Notes: a model not told the origin generated them from the sequence alone. DNA of 64,000 nucleotides from Arcanobacterium phocae (GCF_018913465.1 NZ_JABAPM010000004.1:146387-210386), one strand, 5' to 3'. Counted from the first letter of the stretch, positions 1-10,165 are shown. Translations and numbers: made by a program.

Positions 1-864
1 TCTATCGCTGACTTACGCGATAAGGGCGTCATATACGAAAATGAAGGCGCTACTTGGTTACGCTCAACTGACTTTGGTGATGATAAAGATCGCGTCATCA
101 TTAAATCTGATGGTAACGCCGCATACTTTGCTGGCGATATTGCTTACTACCTCAATAAACGCGAGCGCGGCGCAGACCATGTCATTATCATGCTCGGTGC
201 CGATCATCACGGCTACATTGGCCGAATGTACGCCATGGCCCGTGCTTTCGGCGATACCGCGGGCAAGGGCGAGAATCTTGAACTGTTGATTGGCCAGCTG
301 GTAAATCTAGTGAAGAATGGTCAGCCGGTTCGGATGTCTAAGCGAGCCGGCACAATCGTGGTGCTGTCTGACTTGGTGGAAGCTGCAGGCGTGGATGCTG
401 CTCGTTACTCGCTAGTTCGCGCTGCCATGGATACAACGTTGGAGATTGACCTTGGTTTAATTTCCTCACGAACTAATGAAAATCCTGTTTACTATGTCCA
501 GTATGCTCATGCGCGGACAAAATCTGTGGACGCTAATGCAGTATCGCACGGAGTCACTCGTGATGCTTTTGACCCGGCTTTGCTTGATACGCCGGCAGAT
601 GGTGAGCTAGTAGCTAAGCTGGCACAATTCCCCGAAATTGTTGCTCAATCTGCACAGTTGCGCGAACCTCATCGAGTGGCGCGTTATTTGGAAGATCTAG
701 CTGGCGCATACCACGCTTGGTACGGGGTATCGCGAGTTACACCACGTGGTGACGAACCAGTATCAGATACGCATCGCACACGCCTTTGGTTAAATGATGC
801 AGCTGGACAGGTGTTAGCTAATGGCTTGTCGCTTCTTGGAGTTAGCGCTCCGGAAAAGATGTGA
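1..864 (+). CDS. argS: Arginyl-tRNA synthetase, C-terminal part (5' end outside window)
   Basis: Class I aminoacyl-tRNA synthetase that charges tRNA-Arg in the cytoplasm. The frame is open from the first base, so the catalytic N-terminus lies upstream of the window. About 287 residues are visible: a stretch ending in [17 protein letters not shown], the KMSKS-type loop as RMSKRAGT near base 335, then the helical anticodon-binding domain with the family motif YVQYAHAR near base 496. It ends 15 bases before the thrB-like gene. In many actinobacteria argS is followed by lysA, hom and thrC before thrB; none of these lies between argS and thrB here. Identification is firm from the motifs. Confidence 0.96.
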   Translation, partial: SIADLRDKGVIYENEGATWLRSTDFGDDKDRVIIKSDGNAAYFAGDIAYYLNKRERGADHVIIMLGADHHGYIGRMYAMARAFGDTAGKGENLELLIGQLVNLVKNGQPVRMSKRAGTIVVLSDLVEAAGVDAARYSLVRAAMDTTLEIDLGLISSRTNENPVYYVQYAHARTKSVDANAVSHGVTRDAFDPALLDTPADGELVAKLAQFPEIVAQSAQLREPHRVARYLEDLAGAYHAWYGVSRVTPRGDEPVSDTHRTRLWLNDAAGQVLANGLSLLGVSAPEKM

Positions 865-879
865 GACGAGTCTAGCGTC

Positions 880-1761
880 ATGCGTTTGGTCAGTGACTAC
901 GCACGTATTCGAGTCCCGGCTACCGCACGTGTTGGTGGTAGCCGGGACAATGAACGCGTGGTTCTTGCATTTGATTATTGGGATGATTTTGCGGCGACGA
1001 TAACCACTGGAGAAACGCGAGCTACAGTTACTGGCCCCAGCAGAGATATTGCGCCGCGTGATTATAACCATCCAACAATCCAAGCAATGTATGCGACGTT
1101 GGACGCCATGCAAGCACCCCGCGCGGGTGTCACACTAATTGCGCAAACAACTATTCCACCAGCTGTTGGTCTTGGAGCGCGTACCGCAGCAGTTATGGCC
1201 GGAATAATCCTCGTTAGACATTTGCTGGGGAATCCGACAAACTTTTCTGATTCTGAAGCCGTGAATCTGGCGGTGTCGCTAGGAGTAGCGCCTGACCGGG
1301 CTTATGCAGCGCTTCATGGTGGTATTAGTTTGCATTGGAAACATGATCGATTAGTGCGATCACAGCAAATTTCTCAGCAAGGGACTAGTGACTTTACGGT
1401 TTTGATTCCACGTTCCCATCGTGAATCCGACGGCGAGCAGTGCGTTTCAGGTCCACTGGCAACGCTACTGCATGCGTTAGTGACTGAGCCGAATCTGCTA
1501 CCAAGTGTATGTCCTAGTTTCAGCTATAGTGACTCTCCGGATCGCGCTGTTTCTGATAGTATCCACCTACTTTTGGCCTTGCATAAGTCTCGCTGGCCGG
1601 CATTGATGCTTGGTTCTGGGCCAGCAATTGTTGTGTGTGCCCGTGTGCAAAATGATATGGCAGAGATCTTTAGCCAATACGGTTTCACCGCTTCCTATGC
1701 TCGAATTAGTAGCGGTGCAACAGTTATTAGTGCACAAAATAATGTTGAACGTGGCGGATAA
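880..1761 (+). CDS. thrB: Homoserine kinase-like GHMP protein with altered ATP-binding motifs
   Basis: By position, length (293 aa, homoserine kinases are about 300) and overall pattern this is a ThrB-type GHMP kinase, the enzyme that phosphorylates homoserine on the way to threonine. The family motifs are badly changed. Motif 1, normally PATSANLGPGFD, reads PATARVGGSRDN at about residues 13-24. The phosphate loop, normally GLGSSSA, reads GLGARTA at about residues 97-103. The C-terminal GSGP turn near residue 240 survives. The frame is intact, with no frameshift or internal stop. Either the enzyme is decaying, or the fold has been kept for something other than homoserine phosphorylation. The ATG lies 15 bases after the argS stop, so co-transcription is likely. 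Confidence 0.7.
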   Translation: MRLVSDYARIRVPATARVGGSRDNERVVLAFDYWDDFAATITTGETRATVTGPSRDIAPRDYNHPTIQAMYATLDAMQAPRAGVTLIAQTTIPPAVGLGARTAAVMAGIILVRHLLGNPTNFSDSEAVNLAVSLGVAPDRAYAALHGGISLHWKHDRLVRSQQISQQGTSDFTVLIPRSHRESDGEQCVSGPLATLLHALVTEPNLLPSVCPSFSYSDSPDRAVSDSIHLLLALHKSRWPALMLGSGPAIVVCARVQNDMAEIFSQYGFTASYARISSGATVISAQNNVERGG

Positions 1762-1908
1762 GTTGTCGACAGTGTACAATAAGAAGAGCGGGCAGTCGCA
1801 TCTGGCTGTATTGTGTCTCTGGTAGAGTCAAATTCCGCGCGGCTGATGAATTATCTCGCCGTTAATCCTTAATGATCCTGAAGCCCCTGAGGCTTGGTTA
1901 TGTCTAGA

Positions 1909-1938
1909 AGGTCCTTGTGGCCGCCGAGGAAGGAACCT
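1909..1938 (+). promoter_or_regulatory. Possible hairpin occluding the rho ribosome binding site
   Basis: The 178-base gap before rho has a purine-rich ribosome binding site, GAGGAAGGA, that sets the GTG start at 1940. The segment AGGTCCTT at 1909-1916 can pair with AAGGAACCT at 1930-1938 with one bulged A, which would partly hide that site. Rho is known to control its own synthesis in other bacteria; whether this structure does so here is inference. Confidence 0.3.
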
Positions 1939-1939
1939 C

Positions 1940-3679
1940 GTGAGCGAAACAACTACTGGTCGTAAGCCCGCATTATCAACTATGCGGCTACCGGAACTCA
2001 AAGAACTCGCTACGTCAATGGGGATTGAAATGCCCCCAAAGTCGCGTAAAGCTGATTATATTGCGGCGATTCGAAGTGTTACGTCGTCGAAAAAGACAGC
2101 ACGTACAAATAAGCAAGTTAATACAAAGGATTCGGCGTCTCAGCCGAAGCAAGAGTCGGCAGTATCTGCTGAAGAAAACGACTCATCCAAGATCGATATT
2201 GAGCTTCCACAAGAAAATAGCCGTGGCCGTAATCGCCGCGATCGGAACAACGATCGGCGCTCCAGTAAAGCGAAGATGAGTGACGTAGAAAAAGCAGCTG
2301 CCCTAGCCGCGCTTAGTGAAGCTGCCGAACGGCGTGCTGAAGAGGGACGTGGGTCGCATAACGATAACGACGACGAAGATAATCGTAACCAAAACCGTCG
2401 TGATCGCAACCAAAACCGTCGTGATCGCAACCGTAATCGTCGTGATCGCAATCAGAATCGTCGTGATCGTAACCAAGATCGCACCAACGATAACCAAGAT
2501 GCTGATTCGAACCAAGAACAGCAAGCTACTGAAGAAGTACTGATTCCGGTAGCTGGAATCCTTGATATTGATGGCAATAACGCATACTTGCGTACCGGTG
2601 GTTATCTACCGGGCAAGAATGACGCGTATGTGTCATCGCAAACAATTCGTCGTTTCGGACTGCGCCGTGGTGACGCTATTCAAGGCTCAGTTCGGCCGCA
2701 CGCGGAAAACTCACGTGGTCGTCAGCATAAGTACAATCCGTTGGTTGACGTTCAAACAATTAACGGTTTGAGCATTGAAGAAGCTGAGTTGCGTCCGGAG
2801 TTCAACAAACTGACACCGCTTTATCCCCAAGAGATGTTGCGTCTTGAGACTACTCAGAAGGCACTCACCACTCGCATGATCGATCTGGTAGCACCAATTG
2901 GTAAGGGTCAGCGTGGTTTGATTGTTTCTCCGCCCAAGGCTGGAAAAACAGTAGTTATGCAGCAAATCGCAATGGCGATTGCTAACAATAACCCAAATGT
3001 CCACTTGATGGTTGTTTTGGTTGACGAGCGTCCAGAAGAAGTTACCGATATGCAACGCTTGGTCAAGGGCGAAGTTATCGCTTCGACCTTCGATCGCCCG
3101 GCTACCGACCATACGATCGTCGCCGAACTAGCGGTTGAACGTGCTAAGCGCTTGGTCGAACTGGGTCAAGACGTTGTTATTTTGCTCGATTCCTTGACTC
3201 GGTTGTCGCGTGCCTACAACCTCGCTGCTCCGGCCTCTGGTCGTATTCTTTCCGGCGGAGTCGATGCAGGTGCGCTATACCCGCCAAAGAAGTTCTTTGG
3301 AGCGGCACGTAACATTGAAAACGGCGGTTCGCTTACCATCATTGCATCGGCATTGGTGGAGACTGGCTCGAAGATGGATGAAGTTATCTTCGAAGAGTTC
3401 AAGGGCACCGGCAATATGGAATTGCGTCTGTCGCGTCAGCTTGCTGATCGGCGTATTTTCCCAGCGGTCGACATCAACGCTTCTGGAACTCGCCGTGAAG
3501 AACAGTTACTTTCCCCAGAGGAGCTCAAGATTATGTGGCATTTGCGTCGTGGTTTGGGACAGATGGATGTTCAAGAAGCGTCCGATCAGCTCCTTGGCCG
3601 AATGCGAAAGACCGAATCCAATTCTGCTCTTCTCATGTCTATTGTTCGTGGCGTGCAAGGCGCTGGCTTAGACGAATAG
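1940..3679 (+). CDS. rho: Transcription termination factor Rho
   Basis: Hexameric RNA-dependent ATPase that ends transcription at factor-dependent sites. GTG start at 1940 with GAGGAAGGA just upstream. Of 579 residues, 1-50 form the Rho N-terminal helical domain ([14 protein letters not shown]). Residues 50-190 are the hydrophilic insertion usual in actinobacterial Rho. The RNA-binding fold follows at about 195-280 and the RecA-type motor at about 300-579. Walker A is PPKAGKT near residue 332 and Walker B is [10 protein letters not shown] near residue 413. The insertion carries a 7-residue tandem repeat rich in Asn, Arg and Asp. Such insertions are associated with extra RNA binding in high-G+C Gram-positives. 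Monocistronic by context, with a perfect inverted repeat after the stop codon. Confidence 0.97.
   Translation: MSETTTGRKPALSTMRLPELKELATSMGIEMPPKSRKADYIAAIRSVTSSKKTARTNKQVNTKDSASQPKQESAVSAEENDSSKIDIELPQENSRGRNRRDRNNDRRSSKAKMSDVEKAAALAALSEAAERRAEEGRGSHNDNDDEDNRNQNRRDRNQNRRDRNRNRRDRNQNRRDRNQDRTNDNQDADSNQEQQATEEVLIPVAGILDIDGNNAYLRTGGYLPGKNDAYVSSQTIRRFGLRRGDAIQGSVRPHAENSRGRQHKYNPLVDVQTINGLSIEEAELRPEFNKLTPLYPQEMLRLETTQKALTTRMIDLVAPIGKGQRGLIVSPPKAGKTVVMQQIAMAIANNNPNVHLMVVLVDERPEEVTDMQRLVKGEVIASTFDRPATDHTIVAELAVERAKRLVELGQDVVILLDSLTRLSRAYNLAAPASGRILSGGVDAGALYPPKKFFGAARNIENGGSLTIIASALVETGSKMDEVIFEEFKGTGNMELRLSRQLADRRIFPAVDINASGTRREEQLLSPEELKIMWHLRRGLGQMDVQEASDQLLGRMRKTESNSALLMSIVRGVQGAGLDE
2387..2482 (+). 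repeat. In-frame 21-nt tandem repeat inside rho
   Basis: Four full 21-base units (2387-2407, 2408-2428, 2429-2449, 2450-2470) and a partial fifth encode [28 protein letters not shown] and NQDR. The units differ only at a few, mostly silent, positions. The repeat length is a multiple of three, so changes in copy number would keep the frame. Confidence 0.85.
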
Positions 3680-3690
3680 CTCATCCATAT

Positions 3691-3732
3691 TAGCCATGAT
3701 TTTTCTCACTTTAGGGAGAAAAATCATGGCTA
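3691..3732 (+). terminator. Perfect 17-bp inverted repeat after rho
   Basis: TAGCCATGATTTTTCTC at 3691-3707 is mirrored exactly by 3716-3732 around an 8-base loop. The stem contains runs of T and A, but no T tract follows it, so it may stop transcription in either direction or stabilise the rho 3' end. The next 139 bases are the rpmE leader, with an AT-rich possible -10 (TATGAT) near 3734 and no gene that I can see. Confidence 0.65.
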
Positions 3733-3871
3733 GTATGATGTAATAATGCGTCGGCTTTTGGTTCACCACATGGCCGCTGGATGTAACAACATTGTCAGCA
3801 AACTGCGCAGAATCCATATTTTGCGAGTGCGATGTGGACCCAGGGCGTAAAACGATCCAAGGAGATTTCCT

Positions 3872-4084
3872 ATGAAAAAGGGTGTTCACCCAGAATACGC
3901 ACCAGTGCACGTAACATGCACCTGCGGTAACGAATTTGAAACCCGCTCCACCATTCAAGGTGGAGAGTTGCGTGTAGACGTATGCTCGGCATGCCATCCG
4001 TTCTACACCGGTAAGCAGAAGATTCTTGACACCGGTGGTCGTGTGGCTCGATTCGAAGCACGCTACGGTAAGCGCACCAAGTAG
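3872..4084 (+). CDS. rpmE: 50S ribosomal protein L31 (zinc-binding form)
   Basis: Small protein of the large ribosomal subunit, 70 aa. It carries the four cysteines of the zinc-binding (C+) form: a CTC pair near residues 16-18 and CSAC near residues 37-40, followed by HPFYTGKQK, typical of the family. ATG at 3872 sits behind a strong AAGGAG site. C+ forms are replaced by cysteine-free paralogues under zinc starvation in some actinobacteria; no such paralogue is in this window. The gene has its own terminator immediately downstream, so it looks like a single-gene unit between rho and prfA. Confidence 0.97.
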   Translation: MKKGVHPEYAPVHVTCTCGNEFETRSTIQGGELRVDVCSACHPFYTGKQKILDTGGRVARFEARYGKRTK

Positions 4085-4093
4085 CTTCATGCC

Positions 4094-4131
4094 CAAACGC
4101 CGGTACGATTCGTCGTACCGGCGTTTGTTTT
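4094..4131 (+). terminator. Rho-independent terminator after rpmE
   Basis: CAAACGCCGGTACGA at 4094-4108 pairs perfectly with 4113-4127 around a TTCG loop, followed by TTTTAC. A textbook intrinsic terminator that separates rpmE from prfA. Confidence 0.9.
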
Positions 4132-4219
4132 ACACTTAAATACAGCAGACAATGAAATACGGTGACACGTCGTCGCCGGTAAAAACTACGGCTCTGGCCG
4201 GTAACGTATAAGGATGATA

Positions 4220-5335
4220 ATGAGCGCATTTCCCGCCGCTGATGCGATGGTAGCTGAATATCAAGAGATTGAAAACCAGATGTCTTCACCGGAAGTATTA
4301 TCCCGTCCGGAGAAGTTACGGAGTCTGGGACGCCGCTATGCGCAGCTCGGTCGTGTTGTTAGCCGCTACCGGACGTGGGAAAAAGCGCGTGCAGATCTTG
4401 CCGATTTACGTGAAATAGTTGAGCTTGGTGGTGAAGACGGCGAACTGTTCGAATCCGAGCTACCAAGGCTGGAAGCGGAGGAAGCTGCTGCTGCGAACAG
4501 TTTGCGTGATGCGCTTATTCCACGTGACCCAGATGATTCGCGTGATGCGATTGTGGAAGTGAAAGCTGGTGAAGGCGGCGAAGAATCAGCGCTGTTCGCT
4601 GCTGACCTCGTCCGGATGTATCAGCGTTATGCAGAATCCAAAGGGTGGAGCGTACAAACTCTGTCAGCTACGCCAACCGAATTGGGCGGGTATAAAGATA
4701 TCCAGATGGCAGTGAAAGCCTCCTCTATTCCAGAAGATCCAGCAGAAGGCGTCTGGGCGCATCTGAAATATGAAGCGGGAGTCCACCGAGTACAGCGCGT
4801 GCCAACCACTGAATCTCAAGGACGTATTCATACCTCTGCGGCTGGAGTTTTGGTTTTTGCAGAAGTTGATGAGCCAGAAGAAGTTCAAGTTAATGACAAC
4901 GAACTACGCATCGACGTCTTTCGGTCTTCTGGCCCGGGTGGACAGTCGGTGAACACAACTGATTCAGCTGTTCGAATCACCCATTTGCCTACCGGAATTA
5001 CGGTGTCGATGCAGGATGAGAAGTCGCAGATCAAGAATAGGGAAGCAGCTATGCGCGTGTTGTTGGCCCGGTTGCGCCAGCTGCAGTTAGAAGAACAAGC
5101 TGCCAAAGAAGCTGATCAGCGTCGCTCTCAGGTACGAACTGTGGACCGGTCAGAGCGAGTACGAACCTACAACTTCCCGGAAAACCGTATTGCAGATCAT
5201 CGCACCGGTTACAAGGCACATAATCTTGACGCGGTACTTAACGGTGATTTAGCGCCAGTTATCGAGTCATTGCGGTTGATGGATGAATCGGAACGCTTGG
5301 AGCAGGCTGCCAAGGACGCTACTGAGACGAAGTAG
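4220..5335 (+). CDS. prfA: Peptide chain release factor 1
   Basis: Recognises UAA and UAG stop codons on the ribosome and triggers peptide release. It has the class I release factor layout, including a C-terminal domain with the GPGGQSVN motif near residue 240; its glutamine is the one methylated by PrmC, encoded next door. ATG at 4220 was chosen over ATG 4214 because AAGG (4210-4213) is at proper distance only from 4220; the longer form would add two residues. 371 aa is close to the usual 355-365. The stop is three bases from the prmC start, so the two are almost surely co-transcribed. Confidence 0.96.
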   Translation: MSAFPAADAMVAEYQEIENQMSSPEVLSRPEKLRSLGRRYAQLGRVVSRYRTWEKARADLADLREIVELGGEDGELFESELPRLEAEEAAAANSLRDALIPRDPDDSRDAIVEVKAGEGGEESALFAADLVRMYQRYAESKGWSVQTLSATPTELGGYKDIQMAVKASSIPEDPAEGVWAHLKYEAGVHRVQRVPTTESQGRIHTSAAGVLVFAEVDEPEEVQVNDNELRIDVFRSSGPGGQSVNTTDSAVRITHLPTGITVSMQDEKSQIKNREAAMRVLLARLRQLQLEEQAAKEADQRRSQVRTVDRSERVRTYNFPENRIADHRTGYKAHNLDAVLNGDLAPVIESLRLMDESERLEQAAKDATETK

Positions 5336-5338
5336 AAC

Positions 5339-6175
5339 ATGGTCACGTGGGGAGAAAAACTACGAGGCGCGCGTGGACTGTTATCCGACGCCGGGCTACC
5401 GTCTCCGGACGTTGATGCACGGTTGCTAGCTGAATGGTGCATAGGGCATGTTCCGCTGGCAAGTGAGGGCGTTACGGCTGAAATTGAGCGAAAGTTCGAT
5501 GAAGCGGTTTCCCGTCGGGCGCATTACGAACCAGTACAGCACATCATGGGCGTCATGTGGTTCCGATACTTGGAACTAGTCAGTAAGCCTGGGGCGTTTA
5601 TTGTGCGCCCGGAAACTGAAATGGTTGCGCAAGCGGGTATTGATGCCTTGACGCGAATGTCGACGTCGAATCCCGTAGTCGTCGATTTGTGTACTGGCTC
5701 GGGAGCAATTGCGTTGGCAATCGCAACTGAAGTGTCAACCAGTAAAGTGTGGGGTGTTGAGCGTGACAACACTGCCTACGAAGTTGCCTGCGAAAACAAC
5801 GAAAAATATGGCAACCTCGTAACTTTTGTTGTCGACGACGCCCGCGTTGCATTGCCAGAGCTAGCTGGAAAAGTAGATCTTGTTATAACGAATCCGCCGT
5901 ATGTTCCACAGTCACAGAACGTGCCACAAGATGTTTCGTACGATCCAGCGATGGCGTTATACGGCGGTGGTGAAGATGGTCTAGATTTGCCGCGCGAATT
6001 GGTCCGCAGAGCGGTAACGCTATTGAAGCCAGGAGGGGCTCTTGTTATGGAACATGGGGATGACCAGGGTGTAGCGTTGGTTCAAGAAGCGTATTCCTGT
6101 GGTTTGTTGAACGCTGCCACAGGGGTTGATTTAACCGGTCGGGATCGCTGGTTATATGCAGAAAAAGGGGAGTAG
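5339..6175 (+). CDS. prmC: Release factor glutamine methyltransferase
   Basis: Uses S-adenosylmethionine to methylate the glutamine of the GGQ motif in release factors. 278 aa: N-terminal helical domain, then a Rossmann methyltransferase fold with the cofactor loop VVDLCTGSGAIALAIA at about residues 115-130 and the catalytic NPPY near residue 185, diagnostic for N5-glutamine methyltransferases. The ATG follows the prfA stop by three bases, and the stop overlaps the alternative GTG start of the next gene. This prfA-prmC-tsaC order is widespread in bacteria. Confidence 0.95.
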   Translation: MVTWGEKLRGARGLLSDAGLPSPDVDARLLAEWCIGHVPLASEGVTAEIERKFDEAVSRRAHYEPVQHIMGVMWFRYLELVSKPGAFIVRPETEMVAQAGIDALTRMSTSNPVVVDLCTGSGAIALAIATEVSTSKVWGVERDNTAYEVACENNEKYGNLVTFVVDDARVALPELAGKVDLVITNPPYVPQSQNVPQDVSYDPAMALYGGGEDGLDLPRELVRRAVTLLKPGGALVMEHGDDQGVALVQEAYSCGLLNAATGVDLTGRDRWLYAEKGE

Positions 6176-6177
6176 TG

Positions 6178-6813
6178 ATGGTTGTTATTAGCAGTGAAGA
6201 ACTTGACTATGCATTAGACACTGCCCAACAGGCTATTCAGACTGGTCAAATAGTGTGTCTGCCAACCGACACTGTTTATGGGATTGGTGCAGACCCGTTT
6301 TCTTATGATGCAGTGACCGCGTTATTGGCTGCCAAGTCGCGTACCCGCGCTATGCCACCGCCAGTTTTGGTGTCGTCGGTTGAACAGGCACAGACTCTTG
6401 TCGCGCAATTGCCCGATAGCGCACGCGCTGTCATGGCCGAGTTTTGGCCTGGCGCTTTGACCGTTATTTTGCCTGCCCGCGAGGAATTAGGCTGGGACTT
6501 AGGCGAGACGTTTGGCACTGTTGCAGTGCGTATGCCGGATGATGCGGTGACGCTCGAATTTCTACGGCGAGTGGGCCCGCTTGCCGTAACGTCTGCAAAT
6601 AAGACTGGACAAGAACCGGCTACAGATATTTCGTGTGCAGTTGAGCAACTTTCCGATGCTGTTTCGGTATATATCGACGGCGGAACCTCACCTGGGGGAG
6701 TTCCATCAACGATTATTCGATGGAGCAGTGAAGATGATACATACGAGGTGTTACGTCAAGGAGCGCTGAGCCGAGAAGATTTAGCGCGCGTGATTAAGCT
6801 CCAGGAGTCATAG
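6178..6813 (+). CDS. tsaC: Threonylcarbamoyl-AMP synthase (Sua5/YrdC/YciO family)
   Basis: Makes threonylcarbamoyl-adenylate from threonine, bicarbonate and ATP for the t6A modification of ANN-decoding tRNAs. 211 aa with family motifs: PTDTVYGIGADPF near residue 30, a KxR-type segment (AAKSRTRAMPPPVLV) and VTSANKTGQEPATD near residue 140. Short single-domain YrdC type without the Sua5 C-terminal extension. ATG 6178 is favoured over GTG 6175 by its distance to GGGGAG at 6167-6172. It sits in the prfA-prmC-tsaC-wecA run and its stop overlaps the wecA start. Confidence 0.93.
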   Translation: MVVISSEELDYALDTAQQAIQTGQIVCLPTDTVYGIGADPFSYDAVTALLAAKSRTRAMPPPVLVSSVEQAQTLVAQLPDSARAVMAEFWPGALTVILPAREELGWDLGETFGTVAVRMPDDAVTLEFLRRVGPLAVTSANKTGQEPATDISCAVEQLSDAVSVYIDGGTSPGGVPSTIIRWSSEDDTYEVLRQGALSREDLARVIKLQES

Positions 6814-7970
6814 TGAGAGCTTATCTGCTGATTATGGTTATCGCCGGAATCGTAACGTACTTATTGGTTCCGTTAGTGCATCGAATTTCGTTAGCAAGTG
6901 GGGCTATTACTGAAATTCGTGCGCGCGATGTTCACACCGTGCCAATTGCTCGTCTGGGCGGGGTGGCGATGTATTTAGGATTTGTTATATCACTAGTGAT
7001 CGCTTCGCAAATCCCATATTTCCATGACGTTTTGGGTGATAATTCCATGGCATGGGCAGTAGTTGCTGGGGCCGGCATCATTTGCTGTGTTGGCGTCATT
7101 GACGATATCTATGAGCTGTCATGGTATGCCAAACTTGCCGGGCAAATGTTGGCCGCCGGAGTCATGGTGTGGTTCGGAGTCCAACTCGTCAGTGTTCCGC
7201 TTCTGGGCTTAACCGTAGGGTCAGCGCGATTAACGTTATTTGTCACAATTGTTGCGGTCGTCGTCGTCGTCAACGCAGTTAATTTTATTGATGGTTTGGA
7301 CGGCTTAGCCGCTGGGGTTGTAGGCATAGCAGCGTTAGCGTTTTTTGCCTACACCTACTATTTAACCCGAGAAAACTCGCCTGGTGACTTCACCTCAGTT
7401 GCAACCGCCCTAGTCGCCGCGCTGGTCGGAATTTGTATTGGTTTCTTGCCACATAATTTCCATCCCGCCAAAATCTTTATGGGAGATTCTGGAGCATTAA
7501 TGCTCGGAACAATTATTGCCGGCGCATCAATCGTCGTCACTGGACAAATTGATCCGGCGGCAGCGAATACTCCAGAAGCGATTCCAGCCTATATGCCGTT
7601 GATTGTGCCACTTCTGATTCTGATCATTCCATTAGTTGATCTAGTCTGGGGTGTGGTTCGTAGAGTGGCTCAGGGAAGATCGCCATTTTCGGCAGATGCC
7701 GGCCATCTCCATCATCGGCTCCTACGTCACGGACATTCGCACACTCATGCTGTTTTAGTGTTGTATATGTGGACCGCAGTCGCTTCATTTAGTGCGGTCG
7801 CTGCGGTGGCATTTCCACTGAAGTGGGTTGCGCCAGTGTCAATCTTGGGGATTATCGGGGCAGTTATAGTCACATCGAGAGTCTTTGCCGCGCGTTGGGC
7901 TTTAATGACCGCACAAGCGAAGCGACTAGTGCCAGGCCGTGGATTAGGTAACTCTGAGCATGAATCGTAA
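6813..7970 (+). CDS. wecA: Undecaprenyl-phosphate sugar-1-phosphate transferase (WecA/TagO family)
   Basis: Polytopic membrane enzyme that transfers a GlcNAc-1-phosphate-type sugar to undecaprenyl phosphate, starting synthesis of a cell-wall glycopolymer. 385 aa with about ten hydrophobic segments. Family motifs visible: DDIYEL near residue 98, the aspartate-rich NFIDGLDGLAAG near residue 157, the loop FMGDSGALMLGT near residue 224 and HLHHRLLRHGHSH near residue 300. The GTG start overlaps the tsaC stop by one base, and the 3' end overlaps the next gene by 11 bases. Its place just before the atp operon is typical of actinobacteria. The exact donor sugar cannot be told from sequence. Confidence 0.92.
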   Translation: MRAYLLIMVIAGIVTYLLVPLVHRISLASGAITEIRARDVHTVPIARLGGVAMYLGFVISLVIASQIPYFHDVLGDNSMAWAVVAGAGIICCVGVIDDIYELSWYAKLAGQMLAAGVMVWFGVQLVSVPLLGLTVGSARLTLFVTIVAVVVVVNAVNFIDGLDGLAAGVVGIAALAFFAYTYYLTRENSPGDFTSVATALVAALVGICIGFLPHNFHPAKIFMGDSGALMLGTIIAGASIVVTGQIDPAAANTPEAIPAYMPLIVPLLILIIPLVDLVWGVVRRVAQGRSPFSADAGHLHHRLLRHGHSHTHAVLVLYMWTAVASFSAVAAVAFPLKWVAPVSILGIIGAVIVTSRVFAARWALMTAQAKRLVPGRGLGNSEHES

Positions 7971-8379
7971 GCTAGGGCGGGGCTGCGCCACGAGTGAGAT
8001 TATTGCGCGCGCCACAATGTGGAATATTGTGACGTTAATAATTGCGGGCATGCTGGCTTCCATTGTGCTAGCAATTGGCGGTCTTTCCCGAAGCGTTCTG
8101 TCAGTTATTCTCGGATTTACGACCGTAGCTGTGATGCATGTTATTTCCTTCCTACTAGAACGCTACGTGTTATCTCGGGGCCGGCTTGTAGGAATGCTAG
8201 CAGTCTGCGGTTATGTCGTAAAAATTGGAGTAATAGTCTTCGTATATATGGTGGCCGTGAAGGTAGCTATTTTTGACGTGCGCATCGTTGCGCTCGCTTT
8301 AGTTTTTGGCATAATATCAGGGCTTTTCATCGGAACAAGCGTGATTCTCCATAATGATGGACCACCTATTGGTGAATAG
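7960..8379 (+). CDS. Small membrane protein at the atpI position
   Basis: 139 aa with four hydrophobic segments (about residues 22-44, 46-68, 77-99 and 104-126) and no soluble domain. Sequence similarity to AtpI is weak by eye, but the gene lies exactly where actinobacterial atpI-like genes lie, between wecA and atpB. AtpI helps assemble the c-ring in some bacteria. It overlaps the wecA 3' end by 11 bases. If the true start is the internal ATG at 8017, the protein would lose 19 residues but keep its membrane segments. Confidence 0.6.
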   Translation: MNRKLGRGCATSEIIARATMWNIVTLIIAGMLASIVLAIGGLSRSVLSVILGFTTVAVMHVISFLLERYVLSRGRLVGMLAVCGYVVKIGVIVFVYMVAVKVAIFDVRIVALALVFGIISGLFIGTSVILHNDGPPIGE

Positions 8380-8411
8380 GACTAAAGTGTGAACTATTGA
8401 GCTTGCGCCCT

Positions 8412-8441
8412 TTGGCTATGGACTCAAAACTCAGGTAGAGT
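8412..8441 (+). promoter_or_regulatory. Candidate atp operon promoter
   Basis: TTGGCT (8412-8417), 18 bases, TAGAGT (8436-8441), about 90 bases before atpB. It fits a housekeeping actinobacterial promoter, but the match is moderate. The rest of the 150-base gap holds no other recognisable signal. Confidence 0.4.
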
Positions 8442-8531
8442 TAACTATGTTCATTCCTTGAAGTCGACCCTACGAATGTTCGTACCCGGCTCCAAATTCC
8501 AATCCACGTGATACTGAGGGAAATAAGAACT

Positions 8532-9362
8532 GTGCTTTCTTTGCTAACCACTCTAGGAACCGTGCCGATTCTGCTTGCGCCGAACTCTGGTGATGGGTTT
8601 GTAGCTCCCGGTCTTGATCATGAATTTAATCCAGATCCGTTGTTGTTTGGGGGAACCCCGTTTGAAATTCATCGGCTAATTCTGGTTCGTCTTATTGCTG
8701 TGCTTGTTTTATTGGCAGTCATGGTGTGGTATTCACGGGCGGCAAAGCTGATTCCATCGCGTGGACAAGCTGTTGTGGAGTCCATCCTAGATTTCTCTCG
8801 CGTGCAAATCGGTGAAGAAATTATTGGTGCTGAGAAAGCAGCGAAGTATCAACCGATGATCGCCACAGTCTTTATTGGTATTCTCTTCATGAATCTCACC
8901 GGCGTCATCCCAGGTTTGCAGATTGCTGGTACATCACTTATTGGTATGCCGCTCATTTATGCAGTTTTTGTCTACATCGGCTTCATTATTGCTGGTATTA
9001 AATCTCGTGGATTTGGCCGATTCTTTAGGGAACAGCTAATGCCCCCAGGGGTTCCGTGGCCACTCTACTTCATCATGGTGCCACTAGAGTTTCTGTCCAC
9101 CTTCATTCTTCGGCCGTTGACTCTTACTGTCCGTCTGTTGTCGAATATGGTTGCTGGGCACTTTATTCTAGTGTTGTGTTTCTTAGGCACACAGTATCTG
9201 TACTTCACACTTTCTGGAGCACTTGGAGCGACACTCGGTAGTCTTACTCTTCTCGCAGGCGTTGTTTTCGTCGTCTTCGAGCTTTTTGTTGGCGCCTTGC
9301 AGGCATACATTTTCGCTATGCTTGCTGCAGCCTACATTTCATTGTCCATCTCAGCACACTGA
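8532..9362 (+). CDS. atpB: ATP synthase F0 subunit a
   Basis: Stator membrane subunit that forms the proton half-channels facing the c-ring. Multiple membrane segments; the essential arginine lies in PLTLTVRLLSNMVAGH, near residue 200. GTG 8532 is preferred because purine-rich GAGGGAAATAAGAA precedes it; an upstream GTG at 8508 would add eight residues but lacks a ribosome site. First gene of the complete atpBEFHAGDC set, all co-directional with short gaps or overlaps. Confidence 0.95.
   Translation: MLSLLTTLGTVPILLAPNSGDGFVAPGLDHEFNPDPLLFGGTPFEIHRLILVRLIAVLVLLAVMVWYSRAAKLIPSRGQAVVESILDFSRVQIGEEIIGAEKAAKYQPMIATVFIGILFMNLTGVIPGLQIAGTSLIGMPLIYAVFVYIGFIIAGIKSRGFGRFFREQLMPPGVPWPLYFIMVPLEFLSTFILRPLTLTVRLLSNMVAGHFILVLCFLGTQYLYFTLSGALGATLGSLTLLAGVVFVVFELFVGALQAYIFAMLAAAYISLSISAH

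Positions 9363-10164
<802 letters not shown>

Positions 10165-10165
<1 letters not shown>

Noticed and set aside
2387..2482. Regularly spaced direct repeats that could suggest a CRISPR-like array
   Set aside because: Units are contiguous with no spacers, 21 nt long and in frame within rho. No CRISPR array was found in the window.
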